From contig NZ_CP008884.1 of assembly GCF_000725385.1 (NCBI RefSeq), positions 1,054,001 through 1,118,000 on the forward strand: a DNA stretch of 64,000 nt. The letters are read 5' to 3'. This document shows, piece after piece, positions 9,512-17,091 of the stretch. Source of the stretch: Dyella japonica A8. Its GTDB lineage: Bacteria; Pseudomonadota; Gammaproteobacteria; Xanthomonadales; Rhodanobacteraceae. Position 1 is the first letter of the stretch. Each line of letters opens with the position of its first letter. A program made the translations under genes and the position numbers. A model generated the notes under the pieces. That model searched no databases and was not told the DNA's origin. It saw nothing but the letters and a program-made list of their open reading frames with translations.

Positions 9512-9621
9512 CCTTCCGGGCCTACGGCCCGGAAGGTTCGCGGGCGGGTTCCGGGCTTTTCGACGGGGCATCCTGCCCCGACGAAAAGTGCCAGGGATCC
9601 CTCCCTGGCACCCCTGCGGGG
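9512..9621. repeat. Tandem run of four GC-rich hairpins in element 1
   Basis: CCTTCCGGGCC-TAC-GGCCCGGAAGG (9512-9536), then a stem of CTTTTCG and CGGGGCA with its complement (about 9556-9588), then TGCCAGGGA/TCCCTGGCA (9589-9610), then a small CCCC/GGGG stem (9611-9621). The four stems follow each other with almost no unpaired bases. The first is preserved in element 2 with a changed loop and the others are identical there. Confidence 0.85.
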
Positions 9622-9667
9622 CCTGATCTCCACCCGCCCGCCGCGTCATACGGGGACCCGGGAGATC

Positions 9668-9704
9668 AAAAGCCAAAGCCAAAGCCAAAGCCAAAGCCAA
9701 AGCG
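9668..9704. repeat. Short (A)AAAGCC tandem array of element 1
   Basis: One AAAAGCC followed by four AAAGCC hexamers and a degenerate unit. In element 2 the matching array is 16 perfect AAAAGCC heptamers plus degenerate units, so unit length and copy number both differ between copies. Confidence 0.9.
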
Positions 9705-9771
9705 GACGGCACGTGCCGCTTCGCTGCACATCGCGTCGAATGTCGCGATGGAACTCAGTCGTGCCGGTTTG

Positions 9772-9857
9772 TCTGTGGGAGCGCACCCTGTGCGCGACAA
9801 CCTGACAGAGCGGGAATCGTGATGTGCCGCAGTCGCGCACAGGGTGCGCTCCCACAG
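9772..9857. repeat. REP-type palindromic pair inside element 1 (copy 5)
   Basis: GTGGGAGCGCACCCTGTGCG ... GCGCACAGGGTGCGCTCCCA. It is nested in the composite element at the same relative place as the REP pair at 45572-45655 in element 2. Confidence 0.85.
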
Positions 9858-10062
9858 AAAAGCGGGCGGGCGTGCGGGTCCCGACCACGTCAAAGCGAAG
9901 CGAGGGGCTGCTTTAAGTCCTCATCGCTCCGGCGCGTTGCGAAGCGCTTGGAAGTACCCGCTGTGTAGAGGCGAAGGTTGCCGTGTAGCAACTTTCCTCA
10001 AGCGCCCTGGCTTATCCCTTCGGAATGCTGCCAGCTCTGGCTCTCAAGGCCATTTTCTTTGG

Positions 10063-10098
10063 GTTACTTTTCTTTTGGGCCAGCAAAAGAAAAGTGAC
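10063..10098. repeat. Long hairpin B of element 1 (inverted relative to hairpin A)
   Basis: Arms GTTACTTTTCTTTTG (10063-10077) and CAAAAGAAAAGTGAC (10084-10098) with a GGCCAG loop. Its reverse complement resembles hairpin A, so the two long hairpins face each other across the element. The same sequence occurs at 45868-45903. Confidence 0.9.
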
Positions 10099-10473
10099 TC
10101 GGCCTTCGGCAGAAGGTCGAAACGCCCGCTGCGTAAGCGGCCCGATCGCGGGAAGGTCCGAGGCGAAGACCGACCACTACCGCTACTGGATCCCGGCCTG
10201 CGCCGGGATGACGGTGTTTGTGACGCGGTGGGGCTAGGTTGGCAAAGCTCCCCGCGTACGTTTTGCGATGCAAAGCCTGTTCCGGAGCGAAGCGTTCCGC
10301 GCTTGTCCTGCCCAAGCCCATTCGCGATTCGCAGGGATAACCGCACTTGTGAAGCGGTACGGCCACGCTGACCCCACCCCTTTCCTGGCTTCTCAAAGCC
10401 CCAGCCAACCAAGGCCGCTCCCTACGCCCCCGGAACGGGAGACGACCACCAGCGCACCAGTCCTCCCAAGCCC

Positions 10474-10502
10474 CAAAAGAAAACGCCGCCCAAAAGGCGG
10501 CG
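10474..10502 (-). terminator. Intrinsic terminator of the cytochrome c5 gene
   Basis: On the minus strand CGCCGCC-TTTTG-GGCGGCG is followed by TTTTCTTTTGGGG. It lies 28 bp past the stop codon of the cytochrome gene. Confidence 0.85.
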
Positions 10503-10529
10503 TTGTCGGAAATTCCCGAAAGCGAAGAC

Positions 10530-11063
10530 TTACTTCGCCTGATCCACGATCCAGTGCACGGCAGCCTTCACCTGATCATCCGTCAGCGCCGGATTGCCAC
10601 CCTTCGCCGGCATCATGTTGCCGTCCGGGCCCTTGTAGCCGTCGGTGGCATGCTTGACCAGCGTGTCGATGCCCTGGGCGATGCGCGGACCCCAGCTGCC
10701 CTTGTCGCCCAGCTTCGGCGCGCCGGCGACGCCAGCCGTGTGGCAGCTGTGGCAGAGGTTGTCGTAGATGGTCTTGCCGTCGGTGCTGCCACCGTAGGCG
10801 ACCTGCGAGGCGGCAGCCTTGGCGGCGGCTTCCTGCGCGGCCTGCATGGCGGCGCGGCCAGTGTCGCCGGCATAGACGGCGCCGGCCGGCGCGATGCGTG
10901 CCTGGGTTTGCGCAGCGGTCTGCGGGTTCACTTCCTTCGGCTCATGGTCGTAGATCAACCAGGCGCCGCCGATCAGCACCAAGGTCAGCACACCCAGGCC
11001 CGCGATCAGCAGCGAGAAGCTGCGCATGAAGCTCTGGTCGGATTTCGTCAGGGAACCGCTCAC
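10530..11063 (-). CDS. Membrane-anchored c5-type cytochrome c
   Basis: About 177 residues from a GTG at 11063, chosen because GGAG lies 7 bases upstream; the in-frame ATG 30 bases earlier lacks such a site. One transmembrane helix (SFSLLIAGLGVLTLVLIGGAW) anchors the N-terminus. An Ala/Gln-rich linker follows, then a monohaem domain with haem-binding CHSCH (near residue 105) and a distal Met in PDGNMMPAKGGN. This is the cytochrome c5/CycA pattern of small electron carriers to terminal oxidases. It acts in the periplasm. A strong terminator follows. Partners cannot be seen in the window. Confidence 0.9.
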   Translation of the reverse strand: MSGSLTKSDQSFMRSFSLLIAGLGVLTLVLIGGAWLIYDHEPKEVNPQTAAQTQARIAPAGAVYAGDTGRAAMQAAQEAAAKAAASQVAYGGSTDGKTIYDNLCHSCHTAGVAGAPKLGDKGSWGPRIAQGIDTLVKHATDGYKGPDGNMMPAKGGNPALTDDQVKAAVHWIVDQAK

Positions 11064-11418
11064 GCAATGACTCCAAATCAATGGACAGATCAAAGGACAG
11101 CCAACAGGCTGGGTTGGGCAATGGTTCAGACAGCAATTGACCGAGTATAGACGAAGGCCGGGGCAAGTTTCAGTCGGCCGGGAGCGGCGCCATGTCGCGG
11201 CTTGGGCCGGGTCCCGAATGGTCTGATTTCATGCAAGTTTCGTCATTTTGATGCGATACGCTGGCAAAACCCTGCCATCGGTCATAGGGCACCCATGTCA
11301 ACTGGCATTGTCTATTCCCGTTGAACTGACCCTATCCTTTCGTACGACGCATTAGGTCAGGCGCGCGGAGCGCACCGATCGGGGTCGGGTGGCCTGTCTT
11401 TCTTTCTGGGAGTTTTTC
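11064..11418. other. Divergent intergenic region between cytochrome c5 and the RND adaptor
   Basis: 355 bp between divergent genes, so it must hold both promoters. TTGTCT and TTGAAC hexamers near 11310-11325 are possible -35 boxes for the efflux genes, but no convincing -10 was seen. No regulator box or repeat unit recognised. Confidence 0.4.
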
Positions 11419-12681
11419 ATGTCGCGTTTTTGGAAGATCGCGCTGATCGCTGTGGTCGTGATCGTGGTGGGAGCCGTGGGCTTCCGTCTGCTGCACAAGC
11501 CTGCTGCCGAGGACGGCGCACAGGGTCAGCAGCGCGGCCAGCACAAGGGTCCCGGCGGTGCCGACGGCCAGGACAAGGACGCCGCGCCGGTCCCGGTGAC
11601 CGTCGAGCCGGTGGTCAAGCAGGACGTGCCGGTCTACCTCACCGCGCTGGGCACCGTGCAGGCGCTCAATACGGTCACCATCAACCCGCAGATCAGCGGG
11701 CAGATGCTGAGCATCAATTTCAAGGAAGGCCAGGAAGTGAAGAAGGGCGACCTGCTGGCGCAGATCGACCCGCGCCCGTTCCAGGCCGCCTATGACCAGG
11801 CCGCCGCCAAGCAGCAGATGGACGAGGCCCAGCTCGCCACCGCGCAGAGCACGCTCAAGCGCAATGACGCGCTGGTGGTCAAGGGCTACGTGGCCCAGCT
11901 GGACATGGACACCTTCCGCAACAACGTGGCCAACCTCACCGCCAGCGTGGCCGCCGACAAGGCGGCGGTGCGCTCGGCCAAGGTCAACCTGGACTACACC
12001 CGCATTATCTCGCCGATCGATGGCGTGGCCGGCATCCGCAACGTCGACCCGGGCAACGTGGTCACCACCACCACCGCCGTGGTCACGCTGACCCAGGTCC
12101 ATCCGATCTATGTGATGTTCAACCTGCCCGAGCAGAACCTGGAGGCGGTCCGCTCCGCCTCGGGCGGCGACGATCCGCTGGAAGTGCTGGCGCTGGACCG
12201 TGCCGACGCGCACACCCTCGCCGACGACGGCCGTCTCAACGTGGTGGACAACCAGATCGACACCACCACCGGCACGTTCAAGTTGCGCTCGGTGTTCCAG
12301 AACGCCAAGGGCGACCTGTGGCCGGGCCAGTTCGTCAACGTGCGCCTGAAGGTGCGCACCGTGGCCGGTGGCCTGGTGATCCCGGCGCAGGCGGTGCAGC
12401 GCGGCCCGGATGGCGATTACGTGTACCTGCTGCAGCAGGACCAGACGGTCAAGATGCAGCCGGTCAAGGTGGCCAATGAAGTGGGCGACAGCCACGTGAT
12501 GATCGGTTCGGGCCTGGCGCTGAACGACCAGGTGGTGACGGAAGGCCAGTTCCGCCTCAAGCCGGGCAGCAAGGTCAAGGCGCTCAAGCCGGGTGAAGTG
12601 CCGGCAGCGCCGACTCAGGCGGAGTTGGACAAGGCCAAGAAGAACGGCAAGCAGCAGGGCGGCGGTCGCCGCGGCGGCTGA
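11419..12681 (+). CDS. mdtA: RND efflux periplasmic adaptor (MdtA-like)
   Basis: 420 residues. ATG 11419 follows GGGAG; an upstream in-frame start lacks such a site. An N-terminal membrane anchor (KIALIAVVVIVVGAVGF) is followed by a low-complexity Gln/Gly linker. Then comes the membrane-fusion-protein core: a lipoyl half-motif TVTINPQISGQMLSINFKEGQEVKKGDLLAQIDPRPF, an alpha-hairpin (about 110-170), a second lipoyl half (YTRIISPIDGVAGIRNVDPGNVV) and a beta-barrel (VVDNQIDTTTGTFKLR). The Lys/Gly-rich tail is typical of MdtA. It links the inner-membrane RND pumps encoded next to an outer-membrane channel (TolC type, not in this window). The call rests on similarity and gene order. Confidence 0.93.
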   Translation: MSRFWKIALIAVVVIVVGAVGFRLLHKPAAEDGAQGQQRGQHKGPGGADGQDKDAAPVPVTVEPVVKQDVPVYLTALGTVQALNTVTINPQISGQMLSINFKEGQEVKKGDLLAQIDPRPFQAAYDQAAAKQQMDEAQLATAQSTLKRNDALVVKGYVAQLDMDTFRNNVANLTASVAADKAAVRSAKVNLDYTRIISPIDGVAGIRNVDPGNVVTTTTAVVTLTQVHPIYVMFNLPEQNLEAVRSASGGDDPLEVLALDRADAHTLADDGRLNVVDNQIDTTTGTFKLRSVFQNAKGDLWPGQFVNVRLKVRTVAGGLVIPAQAVQRGPDGDYVYLLQQDQTVKMQPVKVANEVGDSHVMIGSGLALNDQVVTEGQFRLKPGSKVKALKPGEVPAAPTQAELDKAKKNGKQQGGGRRGG

Positions 12682-12852
12682 CGGTAGAGAGCCGAGGGAT
12701 GTGACGGGGGCGCGACCAACGAGCCTTCCGTCACTCCGGTAGTCGCCGGGCGCGTCCACGGACGTGCCCGGGCTACCCATCCCCTGACCCTCTGGCAACG
12801 ATACGGGGCGCTGCACGGACTGGCGCCCGTCACCTAACGCGACGGCATACCC

Positions 12853-15800
12853 ATGGGCTTCTCCACTCTCTTCATCCGCCGACCGATCGCCACCTCGCTG
12901 CTGATGGTGGCGGTGCTGCTGCTCGGCATCCTCGGCTACCGCCAGCTGCCGGTATCGGCGCTGCCCGAGATCGACGCGCCCAGCCTGGTCGTGACCACGC
13001 AGTACCCGGGTGCCAGCGCCTCCACCATGGCCTCACTGGTCACCACGCCGCTGGAGCGCAACTTCGGCCAGATCTCCGGCCTGGCGATGATGACCTCCGA
13101 CTCGTCGGCGGGCCTCTCGACCATCGTGCTGCAGTTCGCGATGGATCGCGACATCGACATCGCCGCGCAGGACGTGCAGGCCGCCATCAACCAGGCGCGC
13201 GGCACGCTGCCCAGCACGCTGCCGTATCCGCCGGTGTACAACCGCGTGAACCCGGCCGACGCGCCGATCATGACGCTCAAGCTCACCTCCGACAGCCTGC
13301 CGCTGCGCGATGTGAACAACTACGCCGATTCCATCCTGGCGCAGAAGCTTTCGCAGGTGCAGGGCGTGGGCCTGGTGTCCATCGCGGGCAACGTGCGCCC
13401 GGCCGTGCGCGTGCAGGTGAACCCGTCGCAGTTGGCCAACCTCGGCCTGACCATGGAGGACGTGCGCAGCGCGCTCACCGAGGCCAACGTCAACGCGCCC
13501 AAGGGCACGCTCAACGGCGCCACGCAGTCCTACAGCATCGGCACCAACGACCAGCTCGCCGACGCGGCCGAATACAAGAACACCATCATCGCGTACAAGA
13601 ACAACGCGCCGGTGCGCCTGTCCGATGTGGCCAGCGTGGTGGACGGCGTGGAGAACGACCAGCTCGCCGCGTGGGCCAACGGCAAGCCCGCCGTGCTGCT
13701 CGACATCCGCCGCCAGCCGGGCGCGAACATCGTGCAGACGGTGGAGCAGATCCGCAACATCCTGCCGCAGCTGCGTGCGGTGTTGCCGGCGGACGTCCAT
13801 CTGGACGTGTTCGCCGACCGCACCATCACCATCCGCGCCTCGGTGGAGGACGTGCAGTTCACCCTGATCCTCACCATCTGTCTGGTGGTGGCGGTGATCT
13901 TCGTGTTCCTGCGCCGCCTGTGGGCTACGGTGATCCCGTCCATCGCGGTGCCGTTGTCGCTGATGGGCACGTTCGGCGTGATGGCCTTCACCGGCATGTC
14001 GCTGGACAACCTCTCGCTGATGGCGCTGACCGTGGCCACCGGCTTCGTGGTGGACGATGCGATCGTGATGATCGAGAACATCGTGCGCTACATCGAGCAG
14101 GGCAAGGAGGGCAAGGAAGCGGCTGAAATCGGCGCGAAGGAAATCGGCTTCACCGTGCTGTCGCTGACCGTGTCGCTGATCGCCGTGTTCCTGCCGCTGC
14201 TGCTGATGCCCGGCGTCACCGGCCGCCTGTTCCACGAGTTTGCGTGGGTGCTCACCATTGCGGTGGCCATCTCCATGCTGGTGTCGTTGACGCTGACGCC
14301 GATGATGTGCGCCTACCTGCTGCGCCCCGACGCGCTGCCCGAAGGCGACGACGCGCACGAGCGCCACGCCGCTGCCGGCAAGAAGACCTGGTGGTCGCGC
14401 CTGGTCAACGTGTACGAAAGCTCGCTGGACTGGGTGCTCGGCCATCAGCGCTTCACCATGCTGATCGCCGGCACCACGGTGGTGGTGACGATCTTCCTCT
14501 ACATCGTGATCCCCAAGGGCCTGCTGCCCGAGCAGGACACCGGCTTGATCACCGGCGTGGTGCAGGCCGACCAGAACGTCGCCTTCCCGCAGATGGAGCA
14601 GCGCACCAAGGCCGTGGCCGAAGCGTTGCGCCGCGACAAGGCAGTGACCGGCGTGGCCGCGTTCATCGGTGCCGGTTCCATCAACCCCACGCTCAACCAG
14701 GGCCAGCTCAGCATCGTGCTGAAGGATCGCGGCGACCGCGACGGCCTGGACGCCGTGGTGGCGCGCCTGCAGAAGGAAGCGGCGGATATCCCGGGTGTGG
14801 CGCTGTATCTCAAGCCCGTGCAGGACGTGACGTTGGACAGCCGCGTGTCGGCCACCGAGTACCAGTACTCGATGTCGGACGTGAATTCGGCCGAGCTGTC
14901 CGGCTATGCCACGCAGATGACCCAGGCCCTGCGTCAGCTCAAGGAGCTGGCCGACGTGGACAACAACCTCGCCGACCAGGGTTCCTCGCTCAAGCTCACC
15001 ATCGACCGCGAGAAGGCCAGCCGCCTCGGCGTGCCCGTGCAGACCATCGACGACACGCTGTACGACTCCTTTGGCCAGCGCCAGATCTCGACCATCTTCA
15101 CCCAGCTCAACCAGTACCGCGTGGTGCTGGAGGTGGCGCCGCAGTTCCGCACCAGCACTGCGCTGCTCAACCAGCTCACGGTGAAGAGCAACGGCAGCGG
15201 CGCGCTGACCGGCAGCAATGCCACCAGCTTCGGCCAGGTGGCATCGAGCAATTCGTCCACCAGCACCGGGCTTGGCGTGTCCAATACCGGCGTGATCATC
15301 GGCGCGGGCAGCACCATTCCGCTCGCCTCGCTGGCCACGGCGGAAGTCACCACGGCCCCGCTGGTGGTCAGCCACCAGCAGCAGCTGCCGGCGGTGACCA
15401 TCTCGTTCAACCTCGCGCCGGGCTACTCGCTGTCCGAGGCCGTGGAAGCCATCCACGGCGTCGAGCAGCAGCTCAACTTCCCGCCCCAGGTGCGCGGCCA
15501 GTTCATCGGCAAGGCGGCGGAGTTCTCCACCTCGCTGACGAATGAAGTGCTGCTGCTGATCGCCTCCATCGTGGTGATCTACATCGTGCTGGGCGTGCTG
15601 TACGAAAGCTACATCCACCCGCTGACCATCATCTCCACGCTGCCGCCGGCCGGTGTCGGTGCCTTGCTGGCGCTGATCCTGTGCAACATGAGCCTGTCGG
15701 TGGACGGCATCGTGGGCATCGTGCTCTTGATCGGTATCGTGAAGAAGAACGCGATCATGATGATCGACTTCGCCATCGAGGCGCAGCGCGAAGGCATGAA

Positions 15801-16089
15801 GCCGCACGAGGCGATCCGCCGCGCGTGCCTGCTGCGTTTCCGCCCGATCATGATGACCACTGCGGCGGCCATGCTCGGTGCGCTGCCGCTGGCGCTGGGC
15901 AATGGCATCGGTGCGGAGTTGCGTCGTCCGCTCGGCGTGTCCATCGTCGGCGGCCTGCTGCTCTCGCAGCTGGTGACGCTGTACACCACGCCGGTGATCT
16001 ACCTGTACATGGAACGCTTCTCCGACTGGCTGAAGGAACGCCGCGAGCGCCGCGCGCTTGAGCGGTCGCAGGCGCGGAGCATGGCGTGA
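12853..16089 (+). CDS. mdtB: RND multidrug efflux inner-membrane subunit (MdtB-like)
   Basis: 1078 residues, 12-TM RND/AcrB-type proton antiporter. The start MGFSTLFIRRPIATSLLMVAVLLLG is classical, followed by two large periplasmic loops. TM4 carries VVDDAIVMIEN (proton-relay Asp pair) and TM10 KKNAIMMIDFA (relay Lys). IRRACLLRFRPIMMTT is the family motif after TM10. In E. coli MdtB and MdtC form a heterotrimer fed by MdtA. A Ser/Asn/Gly-rich stretch at about residues 777-817 (SSNSSTSTG) is longer than usual for the second periplasmic loop. It follows mdtA by 171 bp without an obvious promoter, so cotranscription is likely. Confidence 0.93.
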   Translation: MGFSTLFIRRPIATSLLMVAVLLLGILGYRQLPVSALPEIDAPSLVVTTQYPGASASTMASLVTTPLERNFGQISGLAMMTSDSSAGLSTIVLQFAMDRDIDIAAQDVQAAINQARGTLPSTLPYPPVYNRVNPADAPIMTLKLTSDSLPLRDVNNYADSILAQKLSQVQGVGLVSIAGNVRPAVRVQVNPSQLANLGLTMEDVRSALTEANVNAPKGTLNGATQSYSIGTNDQLADAAEYKNTIIAYKNNAPVRLSDVASVVDGVENDQLAAWANGKPAVLLDIRRQPGANIVQTVEQIRNILPQLRAVLPADVHLDVFADRTITIRASVEDVQFTLILTICLVVAVIFVFLRRLWATVIPSIAVPLSLMGTFGVMAFTGMSLDNLSLMALTVATGFVVDDAIVMIENIVRYIEQGKEGKEAAEIGAKEIGFTVLSLTVSLIAVFLPLLLMPGVTGRLFHEFAWVLTIAVAISMLVSLTLTPMMCAYLLRPDALPEGDDAHERHAAAGKKTWWSRLVNVYESSLDWVLGHQRFTMLIAGTTVVVTIFLYIVIPKGLLPEQDTGLITGVVQADQNVAFPQMEQRTKAVAEALRRDKAVTGVAAFIGAGSINPTLNQGQLSIVLKDRGDRDGLDAVVARLQKEAADIPGVALYLKPVQDVTLDSRVSATEYQYSMSDVNSAELSGYATQMTQALRQLKELADVDNNLADQGSSLKLTIDREKASRLGVPVQTIDDTLYDSFGQRQISTIFTQLNQYRVVLEVAPQFRTSTALLNQLTVKSNGSGALTGSNATSFGQVASSNSSTSTGLGVSNTGVIIGAGSTIPLASLATAEVTTAPLVVSHQQQLPAVTISFNLAPGYSLSEAVEAIHGVEQQLNFPPQVRGQFIGKAAEFSTSLTNEVLLLIASIVVIYIVLGVLYESYIHPLTIISTLPPAGVGALLALILCNMSLSVDGIVGIVLLIGIVKKNAIMMIDFAIEAQREGMKPHEAIRRACLLRFRPIMMTTAAAMLGALPLALGNGIGAELRRPLGVSIVGGLLLSQLVTLYTTPVIYLYMERFSDWLKERRERRALERSQARSMA

Positions 16090-16140
16090 AGGCATCGCGC
16101 CGATCCGGCATGACGCGGATCGGCGACGAAAGGCATGGGA

Positions 16141-16170
16141 GGGGCGCGGCCATTACGGCGCGCCCCTTTC
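16141..16170 (+). terminator. Possible terminator after the first RND gene
   Basis: GGGGCGCG ... CGCGCCCC with a 10-base loop followed only by TTTC. The U tract is short, so termination may be partial, leaving the downstream LOG gene and second pump readable. Confidence 0.5.
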
Positions 16171-16243
16171 GGCGTGACAGGGGTACATCATCACCGGAAG
16201 CCCCGGCCCCGCGCCGACTTCCCTGGGCCTGCACGAGGTAGCG

Positions 16244-16759
16244 ATGGCAACGGCGAGAAAACCCCAGGTATGCGTGCTCGGCAGTGCGGAGCCGGGTTCG
16301 AAGGCCTATGAGCTGGCCGGGCAGGCCGGCGCTCTGCTGGCACGGTCGGGTGTGACGCTGGTGAGTGGTTGCGGCAGCCCGGCGACACGGCACGCCGCGC
16401 AGAGCGCCATCGACGCGGGCGGGCAGGTGCTCAGCATCATCCCCAGCGACGCGATGCCCGACGCCGACTGGCCGGCCACCGTGGTGGTGCCCTGTGGCAT
16501 GGGCGACGCGCGCAACCTGTTGATGGCGCTGGCCGGCGATGCCTGCCTGGTGATCGGCGGTCGCGCCGGCACGATCTCCGAGGTGTGCCTGGCGTGGCTG
16601 CATCACCGGCCCTTGCTGCCGCTGACCGGCTGCGGTGGATGGTCGGATGGATTGCTGCAGAACCCGCCCGATGAGCGGGGTAATTCGCCGATCCTGCCCT
16701 GGGATTCGATGGATACGTTGCGGGTGCAACTGACATCGCTGGGGCTGGTGCGTGTTTAG
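16244..16759 (+). CDS. LOG/SLOG-fold nucleotide-binding protein (TIGR00725 family)
   Basis: 171 residues. The Rossmann-like start CVLGSAEPGSKAYELAGQAG, the central segment PCGMGDARNLLMALAGDACLVIGGRAGTISEV (the GGxxGTxxE phosphoribohydrolase-type motif) and the overall size match the TIGR00725 branch of LOG-like proteins. Cytokinin-activating LOG enzymes cleave nucleoside 5'-monophosphates. Members of this branch are uncharacterised and may instead sense nucleotides (SLOG domains). No signal peptide. The gene sits between two RND pump genes that usually adjoin; whether it has any link to efflux is unknown. Confidence 0.82.
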   Translation: MATARKPQVCVLGSAEPGSKAYELAGQAGALLARSGVTLVSGCGSPATRHAAQSAIDAGGQVLSIIPSDAMPDADWPATVVVPCGMGDARNLLMALAGDACLVIGGRAGTISEVCLAWLHHRPLLPLTGCGGWSDGLLQNPPDERGNSPILPWDSMDTLRVQLTSLGLVRV

Positions 16760-16790
16760 ACGTCTAAGGGCGACTAAGGGACACCTAAGC
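16756..16790. promoter_or_regulatory. Palindrome plus helically phased CTAAG repeats between LOG gene and second RND pump
   Basis: TTAGACGTCTAA is a perfect 12-bp palindrome overlapping the LOG stop codon. CTAAG then recurs at 16764, 16774 and 16785, i.e. every 10-11 bp on one DNA face. Such phasing is typical of response-regulator or other dimer-array sites. It lies about 300 bp before the second pump gene. The cognate protein is unknown. Confidence 0.45.
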
Positions 16791-16818
16791 TCGACCTATA
16801 TACCGTGAGCTCCATACC

Positions 16819-16921
16819 CCTCACCGTCATTCCCGCGGAAGCGGGAATCCAGTGCCTTTCATGCCCTCCACCTCCAGAGCAAAGTCACTGGATTCCCGCT
16901 TCCGCGGGAATGACGGTGAGG
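16819..16921. repeat. Inverted pair of dRS3-like repeats
   Basis: The left unit contains CCGTCATTCCCGCGGAAGCG and GGGAATCCAGTG; the right unit is its exact inverse from CACTGGATTCCC to GGGAATGACGGTGAGG. The arms are about 36 bp, separated by 31 bp. Each unit is itself a hairpin (ATTCCCGC/GCGGGAAT). Related pairs occur at 28692, 35624, 57646 and 57837. Confidence 0.9.
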
Positions 16922-17091
16922 CTAGATCCCGCGCCACGGGCGAGCCAGAACACATCAACCAAATCCCCCGTCATGCGTTCTGCAGTCAATGTGCGGTATA
17001 TACGTATCCTCGTGCGTGCGCCCTGACATGGTGTGTGCGGCTTCTTTGAACACCCCTGCGCCCGGCGCGCTGTTCCTGGTTTCCTGACGGC

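Larger units (their letters stand above)
9334..10215. repeat. Composite intergenic element, copy 1 (dRS3-like inverted ends)
   Basis: A gene-free 882-bp block. It opens with a dRS3-like unit (9334-9363, ACCGTCATCCCGGCGTAGGC...) and closes with the same unit inverted (10186-10215, ...GCGCCGGGATGACGGT). Inside, in order, lie a long hairpin (9450-9483), a run of GC-rich hairpins (9512-9621), a short (A)AAAGCC tandem array (9668-9704), a REP pair (9772-9857), a conserved 200-bp segment with GCTTTAAGTCCTCATCGC, and a second long hairpin in inverted orientation (10063-10098). A second block with the same order lies at 45009-46020. No convincing protein is encoded. It separates acpH and the cytochrome gene, which converge. 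It may be a non-autonomous mobile element or a structured chromosomal site; both are inference. Confidence 0.8.

Noticed and set aside
9646..9893. Short frames across the REP pair and AAAGCC array of element 1
   Set aside because: They repeat the translation of REP arms (VGAHPVRD, WERTLCAT) seen at every REP copy, so they are repeat-derived and not genes.
9334..10215. Composite element considered as an IS or transposon
   Set aside because: No transposase, no flanking target duplication that I can see, and the ends belong to a dispersed short repeat family; only a non-autonomous element remains possible.
13033..16095. A 1020-codon open frame antisense to the first RND gene
   Set aside because: Very His/Gln/Arg-rich translation with no fold or motif; it is the mirror of a highly biased GC-rich gene on the plus strand. 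The same applies to the long antisense frames over 2270-4117, 16885-18948, 18982-20484, 20521-22962, 33408-35585, 35631-37517 and 41684-44347.
16819..16921. Inverted repeats considered as CRISPR
   Set aside because: Only two units face each other in inverted orientation, with no series of direct repeats and spacers and no cas genes.
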